A DNA stretch of 64,000 bases from Bog-473 sp963736525 (GTDB lineage Bacteria; Actinomycetota; Acidimicrobiia; Acidimicrobiales; RAAP-2): positions 129,176-193,175 of the forward strand of contig CAVTPF010000002.1 in the NCBI GenBank assembly GCA_963736525.1. Reading direction: 5' to 3'. The notes below the pieces were generated by a model. It was not told where the DNA came from and ran no database searches. It saw nothing but the letters and a program-made list of their open reading frames with translations. The translations under genes and the position numbers were made by a program. This document shows positions 8,606-17,123 of this stretch, one piece after another. The stretch's first letter is position 1. Every line of letters starts with the position of its first letter.

Positions 8606-9507
8606 GCCTGCTGGGTCTGGAGGGCAAGGTGGTGCTCATCACCGGTGCCGCCGCCGGTATCGGTGCCGCCTGCGCGGCGCTCTTCGCAGAAGAGGGTGCC
8701 GTCGTCGCGCTGTGCGACCGCGCCGCGGGCTTCGGCGGGGGCGACGACCCGTTCCGCCGCACCCTCGACGTGCGCGATGCCGCCGCCGTCACCGCCTTCG
8801 TGGCCGAGGTGGCCGAGCGGTTCGGCCGCATCGACGTCGTGGTCAACAACGCCGGAGGCACCTTCGCCGCGTTCCTGGTCGACGTCTCGCCCAAGGGAGA
8901 GGCCGCCCTCATCGCCGAGAACTTCACCCAGGTGACCCACCTGGTGCGCGAGACGGTGCCGCACATGCCCGCGGGTGGCGCCATCGTCAACGTCACCTCC
9001 ATCGAGGCGCATCGCGCCGCGCCGGGTTTCGCCGTCTACGCCGCCATGAAGGCCGCGCAGGCCAACCTGACCCAGACCCTCGCGCTGGAGCTGGCGCCGC
9101 GGGGCATCCGGGTCAACGCCATGGCGCCCGACGTGCTCGAGACCGAGGGCACGAGCTCCCTGTCCGCCCGAGGCGGGCACACCGGCACTGACACTCACAC
9201 CGGCACTGACACTCACACCGGCACTGACACGCACACCGGCACTGACACTCACACCGGCACTGACACTCACACCGGCACTGACACTCACGCCGGCACTGAC
9301 GCCCGCGCCGGCGTGGGGGTAATGACCGGCTACCGTTCGCCGCCGTCACCGCCCCTGGGCCACTGGGGCACGGCGCGTGACGGGGCCGGTCCCGTCGTCT
9401 TCCTGGCCAGCGACCTCGCCCGTTTCGTCACCGGGGTGACCCTGCACGTCGACGGCGGCAACCTGGCTGCCGGTGGGTGGCACCGGGTCGCCGCTGCGAC
9501 CGCCTGA
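8602..9507 (+). CDS. SDR oxidoreductase with an in-frame minisatellite
   Basis: Short-chain dehydrogenase with VLITGAAAGIG for NAD(P) binding, NNAGG, catalytic Ser in VTSIEAHR and YAAMK as YxxxK. The C-terminal strand FVTGVTLHVDGG is intact. Between these, after APDVLETEG, seven 18-bp repeats encode HTGTDT units in the loop that normally closes over the substrate, making the protein 301 residues, some 45 longer than a typical SDR. The frame is kept throughout, so the protein may still be made, but the substrate lid is clearly altered. Overlaps the preceding LLM gene by 4 bp. Confidence 0.85.
   Translation: MSLLGLEGKVVLITGAAAGIGAACAALFAEEGAVVALCDRAAGFGGGDDPFRRTLDVRDAAAVTAFVAEVAERFGRIDVVVNNAGGTFAAFLVDVSPKGEAALIAENFTQVTHLVRETVPHMPAGGAIVNVTSIEAHRAAPGFAVYAAMKAAQANLTQTLALELAPRGIRVNAMAPDVLETEGTSSLSARGGHTGTDTHTGTDTHTGTDTHTGTDTHTGTDTHTGTDTHAGTDARAGVGVMTGYRSPPSPPLGHWGTARDGAGPVVFLASDLARFVTGVTLHVDGGNLAAGGWHRVAAATA
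9178..9303 (+). repeat. 18-bp tandem repeat, 7 copies, inside an SDR gene
   Basis: Unit CACACCGGCACTGACACT repeated seven times with few changes; the last copy is degenerate. The 18-bp period keeps the reading frame and encodes His-Thr-Gly-Thr-Asp-Thr. The near-identity of copies suggests recent expansion by slippage. Confidence 0.97.
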
Positions 9508-9512
9508 CCCGC

Positions 9513-10985
9513 TTATGAACTCCAGATGATCGCCTGCGGCTCGGTGTAGGCGAGCAGACCGTAGTCGCCCCCGTCACGCCCGACGCCGGACATCTTGAAG
9601 CCGCCGAAGGGCGCATCGTGGTTTCGCTGTGCCGTGTTGATGCCGACGTGTCCGGCCTGCAGCCGCTTGGCCACGCGCAGCGCCCGCGCACCGTCCTTGG
9701 AGAAGACGTAGTCGTAGAGCCCGAATTCCGAGTCGTTGGCGATGGCGATCCCCTCCTCCTCGTCGTCGAAGGGGATCATGGTGATCACCGGGCCGAAGAT
9801 CTCCTCCCGGGCCACCCGCATGGAGTTGTCGCCGGTGATGAGGGTGGGCGCCACGTAGAAGCCGGTCGTCAGATCGGCCGGGCGTTCGCCGCCGATCACG
9901 ATCTCGCCGCCGTCCTCCCTGGCCGTCTCGATGTGCGCCTCGATCCGCGCCCGTTGCGCCGCCGAGATCACCGGCCCCACGATGGTGGCGGTGTCGGTCG
10001 GGTCGCCCACCTTGAGGAGCCCGGCCATCTGCACCAGGCCGTCGCGCACCTGGTCGAACAAGCTGCGGTGCACGACGGCCCGGGTGGGCGCGGTGCAGAT
10101 CTGGCCGGAGTGGAAGGACCACGTGGACCCGATGCAGCCCACGGCGCCCTTGACGTCGGCGTCGTCGAACACGACGCAGGCGCCCTTCCCGCCGAGCTCG
10201 AGCAGCGTGCGCTTCATGGTGCGGGCGGCCTTCTCGGCGATGGTGACGCCGACCTGGGTCGATCCGGTGAAGCTGACGCAGTCCACCTCGTCGGCGTCCA
10301 CCAGCGCGGCGGAGGAGGGCGGACCGTTGCCGTTCACCAAGTTGACGACGCCGGGTGGGAACCCGACGTCGTTGAGGATGCGCACGAGCTCCACGATGGC
10401 GAGCGGGTCCTGGGGCGCCGGCTTGACGACCACCGTGTTGCCGGCCGCCAGGGCGGGGGCCACCTTGCCCGCCATGTTGACCATGGGGAAGTTGTACGAC
10501 GTGATGCACGCCACGACCCCCAGGGGCTGGCGGTTCACCATGCCGCCGATGATCCCGCCCGGGGCCAGCGGCGTGGCCTGCGCCGGCTGGGGCAGGAGCG
10601 GGGTCTGCAGGACCTGGCGCGGATCGCGGGCATAGCGCTCGAAGCGGTCCGCCGCCACGGGGACCTGCATACGCGAGCCGACCGTCGCCGTGGCCCCGGT
10701 CTCGGCGATGACGAGCGGGAGCAACTCGGAGGACTTGGCGCGGATGGCCGCCGCCGCCTCCCGCATGAGCGCACTGCGGTCCTCGGTGGACCAGGCGGCC
10801 CACCCGGGCTGAGCCTCCTTGGCGGCCGCCGCCGCGGCCAGCGCGTCGGACGCGCCGGCGTTGGGGGCCCGGCCCACGACGGTCTCGGTGGCGGGGTTGA
10901 CGATCTCGTAGGTCCCCTCGGACGCGTCGACCCACTTGCCTCCGATGAGAAGCTGCTGCTCGTCACGCGTGTCGGTCTCGGCCAT
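9513..10985 (-). CDS. NAD(P)-dependent aldehyde dehydrogenase
   Basis: 490-residue ALDH-superfamily enzyme. Visible motifs: TSYNFPMVNMAGKVAPALAAGN for cofactor binding, VSFTGSTQVG, the general base Glu in LELGGKGA, and the catalytic cysteine in FHSGQICTAPTRAV. C-terminal EEIFGPVI is also intact. The ATG has GGGAGC upstream. The open frame extends upstream to 11291, but that part is only Val-Pro repeats from a tandem repeat and is not counted. A TGACG...CGTCA palindrome lies 34 bp upstream, shared with steroid-type operons, so an aldehyde from side-chain or ring breakdown is a plausible substrate. Confidence 0.92.
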   Translation of the reverse strand: MAETDTRDEQQLLIGGKWVDASEGTYEIVNPATETVVGRAPNAGASDALAAAAAAKEAQPGWAAWSTEDRSALMREAAAAIRAKSSELLPLVIAETGATATVGSRMQVPVAADRFERYARDPRQVLQTPLLPQPAQATPLAPGGIIGGMVNRQPLGVVACITSYNFPMVNMAGKVAPALAAGNTVVVKPAPQDPLAIVELVRILNDVGFPPGVVNLVNGNGPPSSAALVDADEVDCVSFTGSTQVGVTIAEKAARTMKRTLLELGGKGACVVFDDADVKGAVGCIGSTWSFHSGQICTAPTRAVVHRSLFDQVRDGLVQMAGLLKVGDPTDTATIVGPVISAAQRARIEAHIETAREDGGEIVIGGERPADLTTGFYVAPTLITGDNSMRVAREEIFGPVITMIPFDDEEEGIAIANDSEFGLYDYVFSKDGARALRVAKRLQAGHVGINTAQRNHDAPFGGFKMSGVGRDGGDYGLLAYTEPQAIIWSS

Positions 10986-11018
10986 GTGTGCTCCCTGGTC
11001 GGTGGGCGCCGGCTGATC

Positions 11019-11031
11019 TGACGGCGCGTCA
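11019..11031. promoter_or_regulatory. Palindromic operator-like site 1 (TGACGGCGCGTCA)
   Basis: Perfect 5-bp arms around a 3-bp centre, 34 bp upstream of the aldehyde dehydrogenase start. The same 13-bp pattern occurs at 22298, 32328 and 39430, each just upstream of an acyl-CoA-related transcription unit, which fits the operator of a dimeric repressor such as a TetR-family protein. Confidence 0.6.
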
Positions 11032-11137
11032 CATTCAACCCCGGGCGGCCCCCCTGCCGCCAAAAGGCGCAGCTCGCCCGGCTCCCGGTTCGAGTGCGCC
11101 GGGGCCACTCCGGCGCCGGGCACCTCTCCCGGCGGGG

Positions 11138-11178
11138 TTTTCCAGAACTGTAAACACATCCGCTTAGAGTTTTCGAAA
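11138..11178. repeat. Dispersed inverted repeat, copy 1
   Basis: Left arm TTTTCCAGAACTGTAA (11138-11153) and right arm TTAGAGTTTTCGAAA (11164-11178) form an imperfect palindrome in the divergent gap between the aldehyde dehydrogenase and DUF35 genes. A very similar palindrome lies at 43386-43427, with similar G/C-rich flanks. It is either a long operator or a small palindromic repeat element. Confidence 0.65.
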
Positions 11179-11210
11179 CCATCGCCGGGGGACGGCAACC
11201 GGGCAAACGT

Positions 11211-11291
11211 CACCGGCACCACCGGCACCACCGGCACCACCGGCACCACCTGCACCACCGGCACCACCGGCACCACCGGCACCACCGGCAC
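11211..11291. repeat. 9-bp tandem repeat (ACCACCGGC), about 9 copies
   Basis: Nearly pure 9-bp array directly upstream of the DUF35 gene. It fills the spacer where a promoter or leader would lie. In one minus-strand frame it reads as Val-Val-Pro repeats, which explains a spurious extension of the aldehyde dehydrogenase reading frame. Confidence 0.95.
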
Positions 11292-11327
11292 CTGGCACCG
11301 CCTGCGGTCTGCGGCGAGACTGGGCCC

Positions 11328-11813
11328 ATGACCACCGAGGCTGCACCCGCCGGGGCCGATGCCTTCCTCCTCCCGCTGAGCGACGAGGAGACCGACGGGT
11401 TCTGGGGGGGCACCGCGGCGGGGGAACTCAGGATCCAGGCGTGCGGGTCCTGTGGCGCCCTGCGGTTCCCGCCCAGGGTGATGTGCCCCGAGTGCCAGTC
11501 GACCGAGCGCGTGTGGCGGGCGGTCTCAGGACGCGGCGCCATCTGGTCGTTCGTGGTGGTGCACCCCCCGGTGCTGCCCGCCTACGTGCCGTACACCCCG
11601 TTCCCGGTGATCACCGTCACCTTGGAGGAGAAGCCCAGCCTGCGCATGGTGGGGAACCTGGTCACGGGCGCGGGGGGCGACATCAACGGCGTCGATCCCG
11701 CCACCATCCGGATCGGCGAGCCCGTCCGGGTGGTCTTCACGCCCCTGGCCCGGCCGGACGGAACCGACGTCTACCTGCCCCAATGGCAACGGGATCCGGC
11801 CTCAGGGTCGTGA
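11328..11813 (+). CDS. DUF35 Zn-ribbon/OB-fold acyl-CoA-associated protein
   Basis: 161-residue protein with an N-terminal helix, a four-cysteine zinc ribbon (CGSCG ... CPEC, about residues 37-57) and an OB-fold with SGRGAIWSFVVVH and YTPFPVITVTLEE. Such proteins partner thiolase-like or MaoC-like enzymes in steroid and lipid CoA metabolism and may deliver CoA esters to them. No thiolase sits next to this copy; the nearest neighbour is the divergent aldehyde dehydrogenase. The ATG follows the 9-bp repeat array. Confidence 0.85.
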   Translation: MTTEAAPAGADAFLLPLSDEETDGFWGGTAAGELRIQACGSCGALRFPPRVMCPECQSTERVWRAVSGRGAIWSFVVVHPPVLPAYVPYTPFPVITVTLEEKPSLRMVGNLVTGAGGDINGVDPATIRIGEPVRVVFTPLARPDGTDVYLPQWQRDPASGS

Positions 11814-11834
11814 TTTTCGGGTAATTCATTACTT

Positions 11835-11863
11835 TTGTCACTTCGCAAGCTGTTAGGAACTAT
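11835..11863 (+). promoter_or_regulatory. Putative promoter of the FtsH-like gene
   Basis: An unusually AT-rich patch for this genome, with TTGTCA at 11835-11840 and AACTAT at 11858-11863 separated by 17 bp, 50 bp upstream of the FtsH-like start. The -10 box is only a partial match. Confidence 0.35.
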
Positions 11864-11913
11864 GGGATTCTCTACAGTGGAAACGTCCATCGGGGGATGA
11901 ACGGAGAGTGGTC

Positions 11914-13791
11914 ATGAGTCGGCCTGCCGATTTGAGCCCTGACCGAGCGCGCCCCGACACCGCCACCCGGCCCAGCGAGGCCGTGACCGGGATCGTGGGT
12001 GACACCATCCTCGGCAGCGCGGACGTGTCGAGGGCCCGGGAGCGCCGGCGCCTGATCCGGCTCCGCCGCCTCGTCGCCGTCAGCGCGCTCATGCTGGGCT
12101 GGATCGTCATCCGCACGGTGTCGGGCCACGGCATCGTCCCGTCGGTGCACCTCCCGCACTGGTTCGGCGGCGCCCTCCCGATCCTCCTGATCGTCCTGAT
12201 GCTCGGGGCGGTCATGGCGGCACCATTCATCGGTGCCGGACGCTCCCCCCACACGCTCATCCGGCCCGGCGACACGGCCGTGGGCCTGGAGGACCTCGTC
12301 GGCATCGATCCCATCAAGGCCGAGGTGGTCCGCTCCATCAACCTCTTCCTGGCCCACCAGACCTTCCGCGACGCCATGGGCGGCTCGGCCCGACGCGGCG
12401 TCCTCTTCGAAGGCCCGCCCGGCACGGGCAAGACCTTCGTGGCCAAGGCCATGGCCAAGGAGGCAAACGTCCCGTTCCTGTTCGTCTCCTCCTCGGCCTT
12501 CCAGTCGATGTACTACGGCCAGACCAACCGCAAGATCCGCTCCTTCTTCAAGCAGCTGCGCAAGCACGCCCACAAGGAGGGTGGTGCCATCGGCTTCATC
12601 GAGGAGATCGACGCCATCGGTGCGACGCGCCGCGGCATGGGCGGCAGCGGCGGCACCGAGGGCGTGACCGGCGTCGTCAACGAGCTGCTGGTGCAACTGC
12701 AGTCCTTCGATACCCCGACCCACAGCCAGCGCTTCGCCTCGGTGTGGATCGACCTGGTCAACCGCTACCTGCCCGACGGCGGCAAGTTGCGCAAGCCCGA
12801 GTACGCCCCCGCCAACGTGCTCGTCGTCGGTGCCACCAACCGCAAGGACGACCTCGACCCGGCGCTCATCCGGCCCGGGCGCTTCGACCGCTCCATCTAC
12901 TTCGGGCTGCCGGGGCGCCGCGCCAGGGCCGACATCATCGCGTACTACCTCGGCAAGAAGGCCCATGCGGCCGACCTCGACGAGCATGGGGCCGTCGACG
13001 TCGTGGCCGGCATGACGTTCGGGTACTCGCCGGCCGCCCTGGAACGCCTGATGGACGAGGCGCTGGTCATCGCGCTGACCCACGGCCGCTCCGCCATGAC
13101 GATGTCCGACGTGGCCGAGGCCAAGATGCTGGTCGAGCTCGGCGTGACCGACGAGACCATCTACACCCCCGACGAGCGCGAGCGTGTGGCGACCCACGAG
13201 GCCGGGCACGCCACGGTCGCCTACTTCGTGGGCCAGACCCGCCAGCTCGACGTGCTCTCCATCGTCAAACGCCGCGACTCGCTCGGGTTGCTGCAGCACT
13301 CCGACACCGAGGAGCGCTTCACCAAGAGCAGCGAGGAGATGCGCGCGCTGCTGCAGATCGCCATGGGCGGCATGGTGGCCGAGGAGCAGTGGTTCGACGA
13401 GGTGTCGACCGGCCCTGCCTCCGACCTGGCTGCCGCGACCACCATCGGTGCGCAGATGATCGGCGCCTGCGGCATGGGCAACTCCCTCATTTCGGTCGCG
13501 GCCGCCGGCCACGGCTACCTCGAGGGCAGCCTGGTCGACAAGGTTCTCGGCGACAGGGCCGCCCGGGCCGAGTTGGACGAGCTGCTCATGGGCTCGTGCG
13601 ACGATGCCAAGAGGATCGTCGCCGAGCACCCCGAGGTCGTCGAGGCGTTGCGGGACGCACTGCTCGAGAGCGACGAGCTCGTGGGCACCGAGATCACCGA
13701 CGTGATCGAGTCGGCCCTGCGCCAGGCCAACACGCCGGCCGTGATCGCGGAGCTGCGTCCCTCGAGCGCGGTGGCCGCAGAGCGCGCCTGA
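11914..13791 (+). CDS. FtsH-like membrane AAA+ metalloprotease
   Basis: 625 residues. Two hydrophobic N-terminal segments (about 41-60 and 78-97) are followed by an AAA+ module: Walker A GPPGTGKT near residue 168, FIEEIDAIG in place of the usual Walker B FIDEIDAIG, and SRH ATNRKDDLDPALIRPGRFDR. The peptidase part has HEAGH (about 428) and the third zinc ligand in PASDLAAAT. It differs from housekeeping FtsH in a short periplasmic loop, a 20-30 residue insertion after the Walker B region and the Asp-to-Glu change. It is probably a second FtsH-type quality-control protease. GGAGAG precedes the ATG. Confidence 0.88.
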   Translation: MSRPADLSPDRARPDTATRPSEAVTGIVGDTILGSADVSRARERRRLIRLRRLVAVSALMLGWIVIRTVSGHGIVPSVHLPHWFGGALPILLIVLMLGAVMAAPFIGAGRSPHTLIRPGDTAVGLEDLVGIDPIKAEVVRSINLFLAHQTFRDAMGGSARRGVLFEGPPGTGKTFVAKAMAKEANVPFLFVSSSAFQSMYYGQTNRKIRSFFKQLRKHAHKEGGAIGFIEEIDAIGATRRGMGGSGGTEGVTGVVNELLVQLQSFDTPTHSQRFASVWIDLVNRYLPDGGKLRKPEYAPANVLVVGATNRKDDLDPALIRPGRFDRSIYFGLPGRRARADIIAYYLGKKAHAADLDEHGAVDVVAGMTFGYSPAALERLMDEALVIALTHGRSAMTMSDVAEAKMLVELGVTDETIYTPDERERVATHEAGHATVAYFVGQTRQLDVLSIVKRRDSLGLLQHSDTEERFTKSSEEMRALLQIAMGGMVAEEQWFDEVSTGPASDLAAATTIGAQMIGACGMGNSLISVAAAGHGYLEGSLVDKVLGDRAARAELDELLMGSCDDAKRIVAEHPEVVEALRDALLESDELVGTEITDVIESALRQANTPAVIAELRPSSAVAAERA

Positions 13792-13846
13792 TCCGAGACG
13801 CTGCCCAGGAGTACCGTCTGACGCTGGCCGGACGGGGAGGGCAACG

Positions 13847-14980
13847 ATGACGGGCACGAGGACGAAGCCACCAGGCCGCGCGTGCGGGCTGCTCGCACGG
13901 TCCGTGGTGGCAGGGCTTTCAGTCGTGGCCGGTGTGGCGACACTCGTGCCGCTGGCGGCCTCCGGGGCCCTCGGGGCAACCCCGGCGGTCGCGGCAGCCC
14001 CGGCGGTTGCGGCAGCCGAGGCGACGGCAACGTCGGTGACCAGCGGCTCGTCGGTGCCGGCGCGCCCCTCGGCGGGGTGCGCGCTGAGCCAGCCCGCGGT
14101 GCCCGGGAGCACGAACCAGCTGCTCGCCGCCGGAGGCGACCAGGGCGGCTACGTGCGTGAGATCCCCACTTCCTACACCGGGCGGACGCCCCTGCCGGTC
14201 GTCATCGACCTGCACGGCTACGAGGAGCCCGCGTCGCTGCAGGCCTCGCTGTCGGGTCTGGGCCCCTACGGCGAGACGCACGGCTTCATCACGATCACCC
14301 CTCAGGTCGCGGCGGCCGTGCCGATGTGGCAGACGGGCTTCACCAGCGACGACGTCGCCTTCATCGGCGGGCTGCTGCACACGATCGACACGACGCTGTG
14401 CGTCGACCTCAACCGCATCTTCGTCACGGGCTACTCCAACGGGGCGTTCTTGACCTCCACGATCGCGTGCGTCTACGCCGGCCAGGTGGCCGCGGTGGCG
14501 CCCGTGGCCGGTATCGAGGACCCCAAGGGGTGTCACCCGTCCCGGCCCGTGCCGGTCGTCGCCTTCCACGGGACGGCCGACCCCTTCGTGTCCTACACCG
14601 GGGGACTCGGACCGTCCGCCCTCAAGCTGGCCGCGCCCGACGGGTCGAACCGCACCATCGGGGAGTCGACGAGCAAGAGCGCGCTGAAGAAGCTGACGAG
14701 CGGGCCCTCCATCCCCGCCATCACCGCGGCGTGGGCAAAACGAAACGGCTGCGCCTCGAGGCCCAGCCAACAGAGCGTCGCTACCGGTGTGACGCGCATT
14801 GCCTACGCCTGCCCTCACGGCAACGACGTCGAGCTCTACCGAGTGACCGGCGGTGGCCATGCCTGGCCCGGCAGCGTCGAGTCCGAGTCGATCAAGTCAG
14901 TGGTCGGCTTCACCACCATGGCGATTTCGGCCGACCAGATCATGTGGGCCTTCTTCGCCGCCCACCCGCTGCGTCACTGA
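13847..14980 (+). CDS. Secreted esterase, polyhydroxybutyrate-depolymerase/LpqC-like
   Basis: 377 residues with an N-terminal export signal (LLARSVVAGLSVVAGVATLVPLAASGALG) and an Ala/Thr-rich linker. The alpha/beta-hydrolase core has oxyanion segment VVIDLHGYEEP, nucleophile elbow GYSNG, the acid residue in FHGTADPF and catalytic histidine in GGGHAWPG. This layout is that of extracellular feruloyl esterase/PHB depolymerase-type enzymes that cut polyesters or ester-linked substrates outside the cell. It is a single gene, and the exact substrate is open. Confidence 0.85.
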   Translation: MTGTRTKPPGRACGLLARSVVAGLSVVAGVATLVPLAASGALGATPAVAAAPAVAAAEATATSVTSGSSVPARPSAGCALSQPAVPGSTNQLLAAGGDQGGYVREIPTSYTGRTPLPVVIDLHGYEEPASLQASLSGLGPYGETHGFITITPQVAAAVPMWQTGFTSDDVAFIGGLLHTIDTTLCVDLNRIFVTGYSNGAFLTSTIACVYAGQVAAVAPVAGIEDPKGCHPSRPVPVVAFHGTADPFVSYTGGLGPSALKLAAPDGSNRTIGESTSKSALKKLTSGPSIPAITAAWAKRNGCASRPSQQSVATGVTRIAYACPHGNDVELYRVTGGGHAWPGSVESESIKSVVGFTTMAISADQIMWAFFAAHPLRH

Positions 14981-14984
14981 GCGA

Positions 14985-15218
14985 TCACCGGCGCGGCGGC
15001 GAGCCACCGAGCACCCGCAGCACGAAGCGACCCAGCCGGCCCGGCCGCCGCTTGCGCTGCGCGGCGAGCGCCTCCGCCTCGTGGTCGCGGGTGAGCGGGC
15101 CACCCAACCGCCAGTACCGCCTGCCGCCGCCCGTGTAGCGGACGTAGTCCGGCACGGGCGGCAGCGTGCGCTTCGGCTTGCGCGGCCGTGACCGCTTGCC
15201 CTTCGAGCCCGGGCTCAC
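14985..15218 (-). CDS. Small basic hypothetical protein
   Basis: 77 residues, very rich in Arg, Lys and Pro (N-terminus MSPGSKGKRSRPRKPKR), with a central YVRYTGGGRRYWRLGG. I recognise no family. Codon use looks normal for the region and it fits neatly between neighbours, so it may be a real nucleic-acid-binding or ribosome-associated protein, but it could be a chance frame. Confidence 0.4.
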   Translation of the reverse strand: MSPGSKGKRSRPRKPKRTLPPVPDYVRYTGGGRRYWRLGGPLTRDHEAEALAAQRKRRPGRLGRFVLRVLGGSPPRR

Positions 15219-15251
15219 GACGAGAGTCTGGCCCGCCGGCCGCCCCGGTGC

Positions 15252-15440
15252 TCACGCCACGAGCTCGGGGTTGGTCCACTCGAAGCCCTCGCCGTCGACG
15301 AGCTCGAGCTCCGCGCCATCGCACCCGCGGTCGGCGGCCGGACGTGGGCCCGCCGCCGGGGCCGGCAGCTTGACCAGCGCGGCGACCATGACAAGAGCGA
15401 CGAGTGCGAACAGTGCGGTCACCGCGAAGGTCACGTCCAA
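15252..15440 (-). CDS. Small single-pass membrane protein
   Basis: About 60 residues: hydrophobic segment VTFAVTALFALVALVMVAALVKL at the N-terminus, then a short acidic tail ending FEWTNPELVA. Start is TTG at 15440 or GTG two codons later. Family unknown. The clean hydrophobic/acidic split argues for a real small membrane protein. It is on the same strand as the preceding small basic gene and 33 bp upstream of it. Confidence 0.45.
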   Translation of the reverse strand: MDVTFAVTALFALVALVMVAALVKLPAPAAGPRPAADRGCDGAELELVDGEGFEWTNPELVA

Positions 15441-15604
15441 CCCAGGCCGCCGGCGTCGTGCGCACCCGCCGGCTGCGCCCGCCGGCCGCGGCTGCCGGCT
15501 TGGGCCATCGGCTGAAGGGTCCGTCCGGAAGGACCACGCAGTGCCTTCCGGTAGCGTGACGCGGCGCGGTCGAGGGGCGATCGGCGGACGAGAGAGGTCG
15601 AAGC

Positions 15605-16369
15605 GTGACGTACTGCCTGGCCCTGCGCCTCGACGAGGGGTTGGTATTCGTCGCCGACACCCGGACCAACGCCGGGGTCGACAACGTCAGCACGTACCGC
15701 AAGCTGCATCTCTTCCAGCCCACCCCCGACCGGGTCATCGCCATCGAGTCCGCCGGCAGCCTCGCCACCACCCAGGAGGTGCTCGACCGGATCGACCGTG
15801 ACCTGGCGTCGGGTGACGCGGTCGAGAGCCTGGCGTCGGTCGGCCACCTGTTCGAGGCCGCGCTCTATGTCGGCCGGCTGAGCCGGGAGGTGGCGGCCGA
15901 GCACCACGACGCGCTGGCCCAGGTCGGCGCCGACGGCACCGCGACCTTCATCCTCGGTGGCCAGATCGGTGCCGAGCCCGCCGACATCCTGCTCGTCTAT
16001 CCCGAGGGGAACTACATCCGCGCCTCGGAGGACCGGCCCTTCCTCCAGATCGGCGAGAGCAAGTACGGCAAGTTCATGCTGGAGCTGGCGGTGCGGGCCA
16101 AGTCCGACATCGACACCGCGACGTCCATCGCCTTGGCGTCCATGATGAGCACGGCCCGGGCCAACCTCTCGGTCGGGCCGCCCTACGACGGCTGCATCTA
16201 CCTCAACGACTCCCACTCCCCGGTCCAGTTCCGCATCGAGAGCGACTCGCCCTTGCTCGAGGAGCTGCGAGAGGCCTGGGAGCGCCAGATGCTGAGCGCG
16301 TTGAGGGAGATGCGGCGGATCTCGTGGGCCGACACGACCATCGACCTCTCGGCCGAGCGCAGTCCCTAG
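15605..16369 (+). CDS. Anbu-type proteasome-like peptidase
   Basis: 254 residues starting MTYCLALRLDEGLVFVADTRTNAGVDNVS, the hallmark N-terminus of Anbu, an ancestral beta-subunit-like Ntn-hydrolase. Removal of Met exposes Thr2, the expected nucleophile, and the Asp of ADTR is in place. Anbu usually sits with genes for an alpha-E protein, a circularly permuted ATP-grasp enzyme and a transglutaminase-like protein; none of these is here, so this copy is an orphan. GTG start with GAGAGG upstream. Confidence 0.9.
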   Translation: MTYCLALRLDEGLVFVADTRTNAGVDNVSTYRKLHLFQPTPDRVIAIESAGSLATTQEVLDRIDRDLASGDAVESLASVGHLFEAALYVGRLSREVAAEHHDALAQVGADGTATFILGGQIGAEPADILLVYPEGNYIRASEDRPFLQIGESKYGKFMLELAVRAKSDIDTATSIALASMMSTARANLSVGPPYDGCIYLNDSHSPVQFRIESDSPLLEELREAWERQMLSALREMRRISWADTTIDLSAERSP

Positions 16370-16380
16370 CCCCGAGCGCT

Positions 16381-17046
16381 TCAGTCCTGGAGGTGCGCGG
16401 TGTCGTTGTATTCGCGCACGACCCAGCGCTCGGGCGTCACGACGACCTTCGAGATGGACGTGTTGTCGGCGTTGATGAAGGCCAGGGCCTCGGAGCCGCT
16501 GGCTTGGGCCAGGATCTCGCCGATGGCGGCCCCGTGGCTGAAGACGACGACGCGGCCCCCGGGTTGGGCGGCCGCGATGCGCTCGACCGCGGCGCGCAGA
16601 CGCCCCCCGAAGGCCGCCCGGGACTCCGCACCCGGGATGACCTCCCAGCGCTGCTCGCGCAGCACCCGGTCGAAGAGCGGGTCGCCGTCCACCACCTTCT
16701 GGCGCAGCACGCCGCCCTCCCACTCGCCGAGGAACACCTCGCGCAGGTCCGCATCGACGACCGGGGTGATGCCGGTCCGCTCCACGAGGGGGGCGGCCGT
16801 CTGGGCGGTGCGGCGCAGGGTGCTCACGTAGATGGCGTCGAAGGGGTCGCGGGCCAGGCGGCGCGCCACCTGCTCGGCCTGGTGCCGGCCAACCTCGGAG
16901 AGCGCCGGGTCACCCTGGCCCTCGACGAGCTCGAAGGCCTCGCCCTCGACCGAGTCAGCCGAGGCGCCGTGGCGGACGAGCAGCAGTTCGGTCGAGCCGG
17001 GCGGGCCGACATAGGGCCTCTGGCTGAAGGTCCGGGGCTCGGCCAC
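16381..17046 (-). CDS. Histidine phosphatase family protein (phosphoglycerate-mutase-like)
   Basis: 221 residues with the phosphohistidine motif LLLVRHGAS near residue 23, the Asp-containing LSEVGRHQAEQVARRL, second arginine in STLRRTAQTA, and late catalytic His in VVVFSHGAAIGEIL. These are the defining residues of branch-1 histidine phosphatases. The substrate may be a small phosphate metabolite and is not predictable. GTG start chosen because upstream sequence lacks family character. Convergent with Anbu. Confidence 0.88.
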   Translation of the reverse strand: MAEPRTFSQRPYVGPPGSTELLLVRHGASADSVEGEAFELVEGQGDPALSEVGRHQAEQVARRLARDPFDAIYVSTLRRTAQTAAPLVERTGITPVVDADLREVFLGEWEGGVLRQKVVDGDPLFDRVLREQRWEVIPGAESRAAFGGRLRAAVERIAAAQPGGRVVVFSHGAAIGEILAQASGSEALAFINADNTSISKVVVTPERWVVREYNDTAHLQD

Positions 17047-17123
17047 GGGTGCCGAGTGTAGGACCGCGGCCGCGGGTGGGCCGCCGCGTGGGCCGACCCC
17101 GCAGTCGGCCGTCTCGACCGGCG

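Noticed and set aside
10986..11291. N-terminal extension of the aldehyde dehydrogenase with Val-Val-Pro repeats
   Set aside because: The extension is produced by the 9-bp tandem repeat and passes through the palindromic sites; the family N-terminus and a good ribosome site begin at 10985.
11872..14112. A long minus-strand frame of 746 codons opposite the FtsH-like and esterase genes
   Set aside because: It is a GC-skew shadow of two well-supported plus-strand genes; its translation is repetitive in His, Arg and Gly with no family motif. Many similar shadows occur elsewhere.
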